NCBI GenBank assembly: GCA_963787485.1
Contig: CAWBDF010000006.1
Location: 496,001-560,000 of the forward strand
From: Bog-473 sp963787485
GTDB taxonomy: Bacteria > Actinomycetota > Acidimicrobiia > Acidimicrobiales > RAAP-2
Length of the DNA: 64,000 bases
Reading direction: 5' to 3'
The first letter of the stretch is position 1, and every line of letters begins with the position of its first letter. Below the pieces are notes generated by a model. The model did no database searches and had not been told where the DNA came from. It saw only the letters and a list, made by a program, of their open reading frames with translations. Both the position numbers and the translations under genes were made by a program. This document shows positions 8,703-16,560 of the stretch, one piece after another.

Positions 8703-8984
8703 GTGCGGGGCGTGGTCTTGAATCTTGTCGCCGGCTATAAGCCCGGGCTCAGCTGGTTCCAACGTCGCAGCCGTACCGTGCAGATCATGGTCGCTGCTGG
8801 AATCGGTCTGTTGGTGGGGTTCGGCCTCTTTGTGGTCGTCTTGGCGGCGGTCACGCTGGCCGGAATGGCGATTCTGTACCTGACCGAGATCGCCACTCGA
8901 GGTCTCAGTACTCAGCCCTCGTCGCCTGCCGACTTGGATGCTTCTCTTGACCAGGCGATCTCAGATCTCTCCCGACCCCAATAG
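8703..8984 (+). CDS. Small membrane protein, unknown function
   Basis: The 93-residue product has a basic N-terminus (WFQRRSRTVQ), one long or two short membrane helices (IMVAAGIGLLVGFGLFVVVLAAVTLAGMAILYL, about residues 29-61 in pieces), and a soluble acidic tail ending LDQAISDLSRPQ. No family is recognised. The start is a GTG at 8703; another GTG three codons on is possible. It follows the HTH gene on the same strand after about 100 bases. Confidence 0.5.
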   Translation: MRGVVLNLVAGYKPGLSWFQRRSRTVQIMVAAGIGLLVGFGLFVVVLAAVTLAGMAILYLTEIATRGLSTQPSSPADLDASLDQAISDLSRPQ

Positions 8985-9580
8985 GCCAGGGGGGGTGAGT
9001 TCCTAACGGCAGTCAAGCCCCACAAGCGACATTTTCGCTAGCTTCTTCCCCTGGCGGGTCGGTGGCCGGAGCGACCTTCTGGGCCGACTCCTTTTCTGCC
9101 TCGACCCGCCGCTCTGAAGGTCTGCCAGTAGTCCGAGACCTATCACCGAACGCCGTACATGAAGGAGTGGCGTTAGCGAGAGGACGGCGCTTGCAATCGG
9201 CTAACTGCAGCCGACGGGCCCCTTGGGAGCACGTCTTGCCTTTCGGTTTGGGGGAGCGAGCCTCGCTTGAACCATCCGTACTCCGAGTGTGTCAGCGTTT
9301 TTGTGGTGACCCGAATTCAGTTGTAAGGACCACAAATCCTATGGGTGCCATATGTGCCTCGTGTGTGGCTGGTCGGCTCCACGTGAGCCCGCGGGGATTG
9401 CACGATGATCGCAGCACCGTCCGATGTGACGTTGGTGGAGTACCGAAGCGGTTCGCATTTCCCAAGAGTACGCCGACGGGGTGCACCGGGGATCTGGCGT
9501 GGACGAACGCCAAGCAGGCCAGGCCTTCAGGGGCACTGGCCAAAGTGCCAGGGAGAAGTGATCACCTCATCTGAGACGAA
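8985..9580. other. 596-bp region with no supported gene
   Basis: Open frames occur on both strands here, but none shows a family motif, a convincing ribosome-binding site or codon usage like the neighbouring genes. I see no repeats or strong hairpins. Confidence 0.4.
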
Positions 9581-10408
9581 TCAACCACGACCCCTGGCGG
9601 TGTCGAAGATCGGCCAGCCGATCTCGGTCCTCCATGCCGACTCGTCATCAGTGTCGTGGGGTCCGACCACGTAATACTCGCGAATGAGGCCATCGACCGC
9701 GAGGGCATGTTCACTCACGTAGGTCGCCAGCGCCCCGTAGGAACGGTCGAGATCGTCGTGGGAGCCGCTGTGCGTGATCACGGCAAGCTCTGCTCCTGGC
9801 ACCGACATCGGTCCAACGCGCCCGACCGGCCGGAACTCGCCGATCACCGGGAAGAAGAGGGTGGCGTCGCCGCGCTCGTCGGCGAAAAGCTCGTCGGCGT
9901 AGATCGCGCCCGGAGGTCCGCTGGCGACGATGTCCTGCGCCGAGAGCGTCCCCTGAATCTCACCGATTGCCCCGTGATACCAAGCCACGAGATCGCCGAC
10001 ATTCACCGTGGCCGTGATGGCTGCTGCCGAGGTGGTCGGTAGTCGCCGGTGCTCGATCACCGCGGACAGTGAGGGGTGTTCGATGAGGTCGCGCAGCGAG
10101 GCCACGGCGCGCTGGGTCTCGGCGAGGGTTTCCTCCAAGCGGGTGAGGTGGGCGGCGATGAGCTGGGACCGAGTCGTCTGATCGGGTGCCTGCAGCACCA
10201 TTCCGATGTCGTCGAGCGGCATGTCGAGATCCCGGAACCGTCGGATCACCTGAGCGATCGGGATCTGGGCGCTGGTGTATCGGCGATAGCCGGTGACCGG
10301 ATCGACTTCTGCGGGTTCGAGGAGGCCGGCCCGGTGGTAGTGGCGCAGGGTCTTGACGCTGAGGAACGTCACCCGGGAGAAGTCGCCGATCGTCAACGAG
10401 CCAGGCAC
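9581..10408 (-). CDS. MerR-family regulator with GyrI-like effector domain
   Basis: The 275-residue protein starts with a MerR winged helix (LTIGDFSRVTFLSVKTLRHYHRAGLL, about 5-30, and TGYRRYTSAQ). A dimerisation coiled coil follows (LIAAHLTRLEETLAETQRAVASLRDLI, about 83-109). The C-terminal domain of about 140 residues has the GyrI-like/effector-binding layout of BmrR. It should bind a hydrophobic ligand and activate transcription by twisting a 19-bp promoter spacer. The start is GTG 10408. A matching dyad lies just upstream, and the divergent SnoaL-like gene at 10535 is the obvious second target. Confidence 0.9.
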   Translation of the reverse strand: MPGSLTIGDFSRVTFLSVKTLRHYHRAGLLEPAEVDPVTGYRRYTSAQIPIAQVIRRFRDLDMPLDDIGMVLQAPDQTTRSQLIAAHLTRLEETLAETQRAVASLRDLIEHPSLSAVIEHRRLPTTSAAAITATVNVGDLVAWYHGAIGEIQGTLSAQDIVASGPPGAIYADELFADERGDATLFFPVIGEFRPVGRVGPMSVPGAELAVITHSGSHDDLDRSYGALATYVSEHALAVDGLIREYYVVGPHDTDDESAWRTEIGWPIFDTARGRG

Positions 10409-10420
10409 GTACCCAGTTTC

Positions 10421-10443
10421 GACCCTCCCCCAGGGGGAGAGTC
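10421..10443 (-). promoter_or_regulatory. MerR-type operator and promoter
   Basis: The dyad GACCCTCCCCC/AGGGGGAGAGTC is nearly perfect. Read on the minus strand, TTGACT is followed by 19 bases and then GAAACT, the long spacer typical of promoters controlled by MerR proteins. The GTG of the regulator comes six bases after the -10 position. A second TTGACTCTCCC half lies at 10461 facing the plus-strand gene, so one regulator may control both directions. Confidence 0.6.
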
Positions 10444-10534
10444 AACCCGACCGGGACCCCTTGACTCTCCCAGAACGGTATCGCCCAACGTGGAGCTGTC
10501 GGCCATGGGGCCGATCAGAGCACGGGAGGAAGCC

Positions 10535-10900
10535 ATGGCTGTTACCACCGAACTGCGAGGTGTGGTGGCCGAGTTCGTCGCGGCCGTCAACGCCTTCGAC
10601 CTCGACCGGATTGTCGCCACATTCACCCCCGACGCCTACGTCAACGACGTCAGTCGGGAAATGTGGGGCACCAATGCGATCCGTGCCTTCATCGCCAAGG
10701 AGATCGTCGGGGACCGCGTCACGATGGAGGTCCGCGAGGTCCTCGACCACTACGGCGACATCATCGTCCGTGCCCGCATCGACGGGACCTACGACAAGAC
10801 TAACCTGCCCGACGAGCTGGTGCTGACCAGCTACTTCGGGATCTGTGACGACAAGATCACGAGCCTGACGATTATCGCCAATCAGCCGAGTCCATACTGA
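10535..10900 (+). CDS. SnoaL-like (NTF2 fold) protein
   Basis: The 121-residue protein matches the nuclear transport factor 2/SnoaL-like fold: EFVAAVNAFDLDRIVATFTPDAYVNDV at about residues 12-38, WGTNAIRAFIAKEIVG, then alternating strands ending LTSYFGICDDKITSLTIIANQ. Members act as small isomerases, hydrolases or ligand binders; the substrate cannot be told. The ATG at 10535 is preceded by GGGAGGA. It is divergent from the MerR gene and shares its control region, so it is probably induced by the same ligand. Its last bases meet the debris of the next region. Confidence 0.85.
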   Translation: MAVTTELRGVVAEFVAAVNAFDLDRIVATFTPDAYVNDVSREMWGTNAIRAFIAKEIVGDRVTMEVREVLDHYGDIIVRARIDGTYDKTNLPDELVLTSYFGICDDKITSLTIIANQPSPY

Positions 10901-10904
10901 CGGC

Positions 10905-11078
10905 TCGGTCGGCCACGAACACCAGTCGGAGATACCCAGCCGCGATGTTTGCGTCGACCTGGCTCCAGAATGTGTCCGGATCACTCTCGGGTGACAGTTC
11001 CTCGAGCTCGTCCTTGTCATTCGTCAGGTTCGATTCGCTTTCGCGGCTCGTGTTCTGGGTCGGTGTTCCTGTGTCGGT
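10905..11078 (-). pseudogene. Fragment of a DUF91/endonuclease-like conserved protein
   Basis: The minus strand encodes DPDTFWSQVDANIAAGYLRLVFVAD. This is the signature of a conserved bacterial family in which the text continues '...IPxELRRIVEFLN' (family knowledge). Here the match stops at VADRA and runs into the end of the SnoaL-like gene. No N-terminal nuclease-like part is present upstream. It is therefore a short relic cut by rearrangement. Confidence 0.6.
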
Positions 11079-11221
11079 CACTCTCGTCACCTCGAAAGCA
11101 CTGATGGGACCTTCCCATCTGAAGCCGAAATCGCCCGGACAATTTCGACACGGGACAGCGAAGCACAAGAAATCTCCGTGAGGGTGGACTGGCGTTGCGC
11201 CTCCGACTCGTTGAGTCGCTC

Positions 11222-11345
11222 ATGTCGGCCGCTGGGGCTCGGATGACTGGTGGCACCATTGAGGGCGGCAGAGGAACCTGGCCACGCCGCCGCAACTTGC
11301 TTCAGCAGGGTGCGGACACCTCCTTGATGGAGGAGGTCTGCGGTG
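11222..11345 (+). promoter_or_regulatory. Riboswitch-like leader without a gene (SAM-clan-like)
   Basis: The plus strand reads GAGGGCGGCAGAGGAACCTGG at 11261-11280 and on to CCGCCGCAAC, a TTGC-TTCA-GCAG hairpin, and GGTGC. The order resembles SAM-type aptamers (GAGGGA, CTGGCC, CCGGCAACC, GGTGC). It is followed by CACCTCC-TTGAT-GGAGGAGG, a hairpin that would hide the Shine-Dalgarno sequence of a GTG six bases on. That GTG opens only five codons before a stop. I infer an orphan, translation-controlling leader whose gene has been lost. The class assignment is weak. Confidence 0.35.
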
Positions 11346-11384
11346 GGCGGCCGGGCCTAGCCCCTAACGGCACTCACATCGGGG

Positions 11385-12569
11385 CTACATCCGACCGGCG
11401 GCGACATCGGCGTCGTATTGGACCGCGAGGTCCTTCTCGAACTGGTCCGCGCTCGTCGTGTGGCTGAGCTTGGCAGTCCACTTCTCCTCGATGTGACCGT
11501 ACTTCCAGATCGCCAACGCCGTCACCCACGTGACGATGAACATCCCTACGATCACGAAGCCGGCCTTGTTGATGTCGAAGTTGGCCATGAAGTTCCAGAA
11601 GCTGCCGTTGAAATGCAATTCCATGGGCAGGAGTCCGAGCACCTCGATGGTGCCGATGAAGAAACAGATGAAGACCGACAGACCGGTGATGGCCAGGTTG
11701 TAATAGACCTTGCGCACGGGGTTGAAGAACGCCCAGCCGTAGGCCACGTTCATGAAGACACCGTCGAAGGTGTCCATCAGGCTCATTCCGGCCGTGAAGA
11801 GGATCGGGAGGCTCATGATGGAGTACCAGGGCAGGGCCTGCGTGGCGAGCAGGGCTGTCGTCGCCAACAGGGCGACCTCGGTGGCGGTGTCGAAGCCCAT
11901 GCCGAAGACCACACCGACGGGGTAAATCTGCCATTCCTTGGTGATCGACTTCATCCACGGGCCGAACATCCGGTACATGAAGCCCCGGTTCTCCAACTGC
12001 TTCTCAAGCTCCGCCTCGTCGTAGTCGCCATGGCGCATCTTGCGGAACACGGCAATGATGCCTGCCAGGATCACGATGTTGAGGAAGGCGATGAGGTAGA
12101 GGAAACCGGCCGAAACGACGGTGCCGAAGATCCCGCCGAACTGCTCGAGCCCCGAGCCGTTGTTCGAGACTGCCCCGTAGACCGCCTTCTCGGCGATGAC
12201 GATGCCCGCCCCGATGGCGATCACGATCGTCGAGTGGCCCAGGGAGAAGAAGTACCCGACGCTCAGCGGCTTCTTCCCCTCGTTCATGAGCTTGCGAGTG
12301 GTGTTGTCGATGGCCGAGATGTGGTCAGCGTCGAAGGCATGGCGTAAGCCGAGCGTGTAGGCCAGGACCGAGACCCCGATGCCTAAGCCCTTGTAGTGCC
12401 CGGGGACGACGAAGATGATGAAGACCCCGAAACCGATCACATGAAGCAACAAAATGGAGGCGAACATCAGCCTCGTCTGGAGCCACTGTGTCGGGCTCAT
12501 GTCCCGCCGGAACTCTTTGAGCTTTGCGACCGGGCCCGAGTGGGCACGCAGGGTGCTGGTGGCGACCAC
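11385..12569 (-). CDS. NiCoT-family nickel/cobalt permease
   Basis: The 394-residue membrane protein has the family signature RHAFDADHISAIDN at residues 76-89 and SLGHSTIV near 109-116, both of which bind the metal in HoxN/NixA-type transporters. The eight or so membrane helices and the LxxAxxxxxTA helix (GVVFGMGFDTATEVALL) also fit. It imports Ni2+ (possibly Co2+) driven by the proton gradient. A complete [NiFe] hydrogenase locus starts 3 kb away, so nickel supply for HypAB is the likely role. The GTG start at 12569 has GGAGGA eight bases upstream. The Fur-type gene at 12668 is divergent and probably controls it. Confidence 0.93.
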   Translation of the reverse strand: MVATSTLRAHSGPVAKLKEFRRDMSPTQWLQTRLMFASILLLHVIGFGVFIIFVVPGHYKGLGIGVSVLAYTLGLRHAFDADHISAIDNTTRKLMNEGKKPLSVGYFFSLGHSTIVIAIGAGIVIAEKAVYGAVSNNGSGLEQFGGIFGTVVSAGFLYLIAFLNIVILAGIIAVFRKMRHGDYDEAELEKQLENRGFMYRMFGPWMKSITKEWQIYPVGVVFGMGFDTATEVALLATTALLATQALPWYSIMSLPILFTAGMSLMDTFDGVFMNVAYGWAFFNPVRKVYYNLAITGLSVFICFFIGTIEVLGLLPMELHFNGSFWNFMANFDINKAGFVIVGMFIVTWVTALAIWKYGHIEEKWTAKLSHTTSADQFEKDLAVQYDADVAAGRM

Positions 12570-12626
12570 GTTGACTTCCTCCGCTCCGGACAGACGACTG
12601 GGGAATCAAGTAGGAGCGTAAGGCAG

Positions 12627-12645
12627 ATGCAAGTTCCTCGCAACT
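12627..12645. promoter_or_regulatory. Candidate Nur/Fur-type box
   Basis: The 98-bp gap between nickel permease and Fur-type regulator contains ATGCAAGTTCCTCGCAACT, that is GCAA repeated 11 bases apart (TTGC on the other strand). Nur boxes of Streptomyces have TTGC/GCAA elements with similar spacing. The position, upstream of both genes, fits nickel-dependent repression. Confidence 0.4.
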
Positions 12646-12667
12646 AGTTTCGGAATCGCCCTAGTCC

Positions 12668-13144
12668 GTGGAGAGCGATTACGATGAATTTGTGGGTCGG
12701 AGTGCTTCCCCCGGTCTGTTGGTAAGCATCGAGACGGTCGATGATGTGCTGGCCCTGGTCAGGCAGCGAGGCGGGCGGGTCACCAGCGCCCGACGGCTCC
12801 TCCTCCATGCCCTCTTCGATGCGCCCCGCCATTGGACGGCCGAGGAGTTGGCTGAGGTGATCCAGGCGCAAGCTCCCGACATCAGTCTGTCGACGATCTA
12901 TCGGAACCTCGAAGAGCTTGGGCAGATGGGGGTCATCGTTCATGCCCACCTGGGTCATGGTCCAGCCACGTATCACTTGGCCGCAAGCGCCCATTCACAC
13001 TTCGTCTGCGAAGAGTGCAACACGACCTTCGAGGCGCCGGATGAGCTGTTCAAGAGCTTGTCCACGAGCGCCAAAGCCCAGTTCGGCTTCGAGATCAATC
13101 CGCACCACTTCGCCATCTTCGGGCGCTGCAAAGACTGCCAGTAG
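12668..13144 (+). CDS. Fur-family metalloregulator, probably Nur-like (nickel)
   Basis: The 158-residue protein has the Fur fold. A winged helix spans about 35-100 (RVTSARRLLLHALFD, ISLSTIYRNLEELGQMGVI). The metal-binding dimerisation domain contains HSHFVCEECNTTFEAPDE at about 116-133 and ends HHFAIFGRCKDCQ. The two CxxC pairs make a structural zinc site; HxH and the HH near the end are regulatory ligands. Which metal is sensed cannot be read from the sequence. Nickel is inferred because the divergent gene is a NiCoT permease beside a [NiFe] hydrogenase locus. The GTG at 12668 is the chosen start. Confidence 0.9.
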   Translation: MESDYDEFVGRSASPGLLVSIETVDDVLALVRQRGGRVTSARRLLLHALFDAPRHWTAEELAEVIQAQAPDISLSTIYRNLEELGQMGVIVHAHLGHGPATYHLAASAHSHFVCEECNTTFEAPDELFKSLSTSAKAQFGFEINPHHFAIFGRCKDCQ

Positions 13145-13296
13145 CCTTTACGGGGTCTTCAACTACAACACGGTGAACATCGGAGCACTGGACAACCTCC
13201 GAGTAGAGGTCAGAGGGAATCGGACCCACTGCCGCCAGGATCGGAATCAGAAATCACTGGACGACAAGACAAGCGATAGCCAGGGCAGGCCCGGCG

Positions 13297-13494
13297 TCAC
13301 GTCGGATTTTTCAGGGGGAAGTAGCGAGAGGACTTGGCCGGTCCGAACCATGTGGCAAGGGCTTCCGGCGGCCCGGAGTCCGTATTATCTCCCACCCACG
13401 CGACGTGCCCGTCAGGTCGGATCAATACCGCCTGGGGAGCAATGATCGCACCGAGGACCGGAAGCTCCCATACCCCATCATGGTCCCACCCGTG
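13297..13494 (-). pseudogene. C-terminal fragment of a PheA/TfdB-type FAD monooxygenase
   Basis: The minus strand encodes LPVLGAIIAPQAVLIRPDGH and VAWVGD, then ALATWFG before a TGA. The pattern LxRPDGHVAWRG...ALxxWFG is the C-terminal signature of aromatic-ring FAD monooxygenases. A stop lies just upstream of the match, and the FAD-binding N-terminal domain is absent. It is a relic; the remainder of the 430-bp gap between the Fur-type gene and the DoxX gene shows no other feature. Confidence 0.6.
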
Positions 13495-13574
13495 TCTTCA
13501 CTCTGCTGCATGCGACCACCGAAGAATTCATATTCGAGGGATAACCATCTGAAATTCGGGTAAGAGGTACCGCA

Positions 13575-14453
13575 ATGACACTCTCTCGTCGGTTAGCTCG
13601 TCCGTTGCTCGCGTCAATCTTTGTTGTAGAGGGATGGGACGCGTTCTGGAATCCGGAGGGGAAAGCCATGAAGGCCGAAGCGGTAACCGAGCTCCCTGCC
13701 GAGAAGGCCGGTGTCAACGGCCTCGATACCGAGACATTCGTGCGCGTCAACGGTGCGGTGCAGATCTGTGCTGGGATTCTCCTGGCGGCCGGAAGGTTCC
13801 GAAGACTCGCTGCACTTGCTCTGATCGGTTCAATCGTTCCCACCACCTACGCCGGCCATCGATTCTGGGAGGAGTCGGACCCGACCACCCGGAACCAACA
13901 AAAGATCCACTTCCTCAAGAACGTGGGTCTCTTGGGAGGGCTGATACTGGCGGCCTTCGACACCGAAGGCGAGCCGTCTTTGGCCTGGCGAGCGAAGCGG
14001 CAAGCACGACAGCTTGAGTCCGCCGTATCAGTCGGCCGAGCGACCGGCCACCGGAAGGCACGTCGTGCTCGAACGAGCCTCGCCCCTACGGTGGCGCAGG
14101 TATCGAAGTCCGGCCAGCAGACGATCCGGCGAGGGCGCGCCGCGAGCCGGCGTGCCGGTAGACGCCTCGGCGCAGCCGGTCATGACCTTGCTGAGAAGGT
14201 GGCTCCAAGCCCCGAGGTGCTCAGTCACGTTCATGCGGTGGTCGCCGACGCAGTCAAGGGTTCGAGTGAGTCTGCTACTCAGGCGGTCCAGCAGGCCGCC
14301 TCCCTCGTTTCGGACGCAGCTCGTCAACTGGAGCCACTGACCCGTAATGGTTATCATCCAACGGTCGACGCGATCGTCCCCTATCTTGCGTCAGGTGCGG
14401 AGCGTTCGACGGAGGCTCTGTCCAAGTTACGAGAGCATCTGCCGACTGACTGA
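13575..14453 (+). CDS. DoxX-family membrane protein with long basic helical tail
   Basis: The first 140 or so of 292 residues form a DoxX-type four-helix domain (RPLLASIFVVEGWDAFWNP, VNGAVQICAGILLAAGRF, LAALALIGSIVPTTYAGHRFW, VGLLGGLILAAFD). The remaining 150 residues are unusual: Arg/Ala/Ser-rich, strongly basic (RRGRAASRRAGRRLG), then amphipathic helices ending in LSKLREHLPTD. The tail may bind nucleic acid, peptidoglycan or membrane surface; this is inference. DoxX proteins are often linked to thiol or redox stress. Start ATG 13575 follows GAGGTACCGCA. It is a single gene, not an evident operon member. Confidence 0.8.
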   Translation: MTLSRRLARPLLASIFVVEGWDAFWNPEGKAMKAEAVTELPAEKAGVNGLDTETFVRVNGAVQICAGILLAAGRFRRLAALALIGSIVPTTYAGHRFWEESDPTTRNQQKIHFLKNVGLLGGLILAAFDTEGEPSLAWRAKRQARQLESAVSVGRATGHRKARRARTSLAPTVAQVSKSGQQTIRRGRAASRRAGRRLGAAGHDLAEKVAPSPEVLSHVHAVVADAVKGSSESATQAVQQAASLVSDAARQLEPLTRNGYHPTVDAIVPYLASGAERSTEALSKLREHLPTD

Positions 14454-14737
14454 GTCCGAGAGAGTTACCGCGGAATCCACTTAAGTCGCAAGGTCTCGTC
14501 GCCTCGACTGCACTCGCTTCACTCAAGGCGAACTTTTGGCGACTTTTTTGCCCAATCCCGTTCCCAATGCATCCCAGCCGCCTGCATTCCATTGCGGGAT
14601 CAGGCGGTGTGACACAAGGGATCGGCGGACACCTTGATGTTGGAAGAAACGAGGTCCGCGCCAAAGGAGTCCATTACGACAACCCGGACCGCGCCGCCTC
14701 TAAGCCCGCCCTGCACGAGAAGTAATGACCGGCCAGA

Positions 14738-15880
14738 TCAGCAAATGCGCGGCAACGGGTCGCCTACGAGCGTATCGACGATGCGGGTCCCGCCCATGGC
14801 GGTCCGGAGGACGACGATTCCCGGCGGCTCCGCGTGGATTTCGCCCACCCTTGCCGCAGCCGACCCCAGGGGGTTGGCACGCAGGGCGGTGAGAGCCGCA
14901 TCCGCCTGGTCCGGCGGCACCACCGCCACGAGTTTCCCCTCGTTGGCCACGTAGAGGGGGTCGATGCCCAGCAGCTCGCAGGCGGCGGCGACGGCGGGCA
15001 GGATCGGCAGCGACTCCTCGTTCAGGACCACGGTGAGGTCGGCATCGCGGGCCAGCTCGTTGCACACGGTGCCCACGCCCCCGCGGGTGGAGTCGCGCAG
15101 CCAGCGGGTGTCGGGAGCGGCCGCCAGGAGCTCCTCGACCAGCCCGTGCAGTGGGGCCGTGTCCGAGGCGATGTCCGCCTCCAGAGCAAGGTTCCCGCGG
15201 GCCAGCATGACCGCGGTCCCGTGGTCGCCCATGGTTCCCGAGACGAGCACGACGTCACCGACGGCGACCCTGGCTGCCGCCAGATCACGGCCGGGGGGGA
15301 CGATCCCGACGCCCGCGGTCGTGATGTACATGCCGTCCGCCGCACCGCGGTCGACCACCTTGGTGTCGCCGGTGACCACCGGGACCCCGGCGAGGGCGGC
15401 CGCCTCCGCCATGTCGGCCACCACCTCGCGCAGGACGTCGATCGCGATGCCCTCCTCGAGCACGAAGGCGGCGGAGATGGCGATCGGGTGCGCCCCCATC
15501 ATGGCCAGGTCGTTGATGGTCCCGTGCACGGCCAGGTGGCCGGCGGAGCCGCCGGGGAATCGCAGGGGCTTCACGACGTAGGAGTCCGTGCTGAAGGCCA
15601 GGCGCTCACCCGAGGGGAGGTCGACCAGGGCGGCGTCGGTCTGGGCCGGGTGCCGCCCCTCCTCGTCCTGTCGGGCGAAGGCGGGGAGGAAGACGGCATC
15701 GAGCAGGGCGGCGGACGCCTTGCCTCCGGCTCCGTGGGCCAGGGTGACGACCTCGTCGCGGAGGCGGGGCCGCCGACGGCGGAACGCCTCGATGCGCCCG
15801 AAGACCGCGGCCTCCCTGTCGCCCGGCGCGGCGTTGCCGTTTTCGTTATTCGCGACCCGTTCTGGCGCGGCGCCGGTCAC
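14738..15880 (-). CDS. hypE: HypE, carbamoyl dehydratase for hydrogenase CN ligands
   Basis: HypE turns a carbamoyl group placed by HypF on its C-terminal cysteine into thiocyanate, giving the CN ligands of the [NiFe] site. The 380-residue protein has the PurM/AIR-synthase fold (LAHGAGGKAS near residue 48, AFSTDSYVVKPLRFPGG, NDLAMMGA, VVTGDTKVV, STRGGVGT) and ends with the required DPLPRIC. The GTG at 15880 overlaps the stop of the upstream SIS gene in the arrangement GTGA, so translation is probably coupled. It is the last gene of the hydrogenase operon. The region up to the DoxX gene (14454-14737) shows nothing further. Confidence 0.96.
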   Translation of the reverse strand: MTGAAPERVANNENGNAAPGDREAAVFGRIEAFRRRRPRLRDEVVTLAHGAGGKASAALLDAVFLPAFARQDEEGRHPAQTDAALVDLPSGERLAFSTDSYVVKPLRFPGGSAGHLAVHGTINDLAMMGAHPIAISAAFVLEEGIAIDVLREVVADMAEAAALAGVPVVTGDTKVVDRGAADGMYITTAGVGIVPPGRDLAAARVAVGDVVLVSGTMGDHGTAVMLARGNLALEADIASDTAPLHGLVEELLAAAPDTRWLRDSTRGGVGTVCNELARDADLTVVLNEESLPILPAVAAACELLGIDPLYVANEGKLVAVVPPDQADAALTALRANPLGSAAARVGEIHAEPPGIVVLRTAMGGTRIVDTLVGDPLPRIC

Positions 15881-16560
15881 GACGTGCCCCGCGATGCACC
15901 GGCGGCCGCAGGCGCCGGAAGGTGGCTCTGGACCGACTCCCACAGCGCCAGCGTCAGGGCGTCTTGGACCTCCTGAATCCGGTGGACGCTCTCGGAGCGC
16001 ACCACCAGACAGTGGTGGACGGCGTCGCTCACCGCCATGCCTGATCCCTCGTAGCCGCAGAGGCCGACCGTCAGGAGACCCCGGCGCGCCGCCTCAACGA
16101 AGGCGCGCAGCATGTTCGCCGAGTCGCCGCTCGTGGAGAAGCCGATGGCCATGTCGAGCTCGCCGGCGTGGGCGATGAGCTGGCGAGAGAAGACGAGCTC
16201 GAATCCCACGTCGTTGGACAGTGCGCTGAGGACGGCCTGGTCGTCGACCAGCGAGAGGGCGGCCAGCGGGCTCCCGTGCGGGGGGTGGCGGAACAGCTCC
16301 GCCGTCCCCTGGGCGTCGGTCGCGCTGCCACCGTTGCCGAAGCTGAACAGCCTTCCGCCCCGGGCGAAGCGCTCCGCCATGGCGGCCCCGGTGCGCTCCA
16401 CCTGTTCGGCGCAACGTTCGAGCGTCGCGGCACGCAGGGAGGCCGATTCCACGATCTTGCCCCGCGCCGACAGGACCAGGTCCTTGACCAGGACGCCGGC
16501 GTCCCGCTCCTCGGCTTCGATGAAGGGATAAAGGAAGCCCGTGGGCTCGGCGGCGTTCAC
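15877..16560 (-). CDS. GmhA/DiaA-like SIS-domain protein of the hydrogenase operon
   Basis: The 227-residue protein is a single SIS domain with the sugar-phosphate site GNGGSATDAQGTAELF (about 75-90), SNDVGFELVFSRQL and FSTSGDSANMLRAF (about 142-155). It resembles sedoheptulose-7-phosphate isomerase GmhA, but there is no lipopolysaccharide context. Its place between hypE and a SIS-HypC fusion suggests a maturation role. Genes of this type recur in actinobacterial hydrogenase operons under the GmhA name; I know of no proven function. GTG start at 16560 shares the GTGA overlap with the upstream gene, and its stop overlaps hypE. Confidence 0.88.
   Translation of the reverse strand: MNAAEPTGFLYPFIEAEERDAGVLVKDLVLSARGKIVESASLRAATLERCAEQVERTGAAMAERFARGGRLFSFGNGGSATDAQGTAELFRHPPHGSPLAALSLVDDQAVLSALSNDVGFELVFSRQLIAHAGELDMAIGFSTSGDSANMLRAFVEAARRGLLTVGLCGYEGSGMAVSDAVHHCLVVRSESVHRIQEVQDALTLALWESVQSHLPAPAAAGASRGTS

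Noticed and set aside
9062..9574. Possible 170-residue protein
   Set aside because: No ribosome-binding site, no motif, and composition unlike neighbouring genes.
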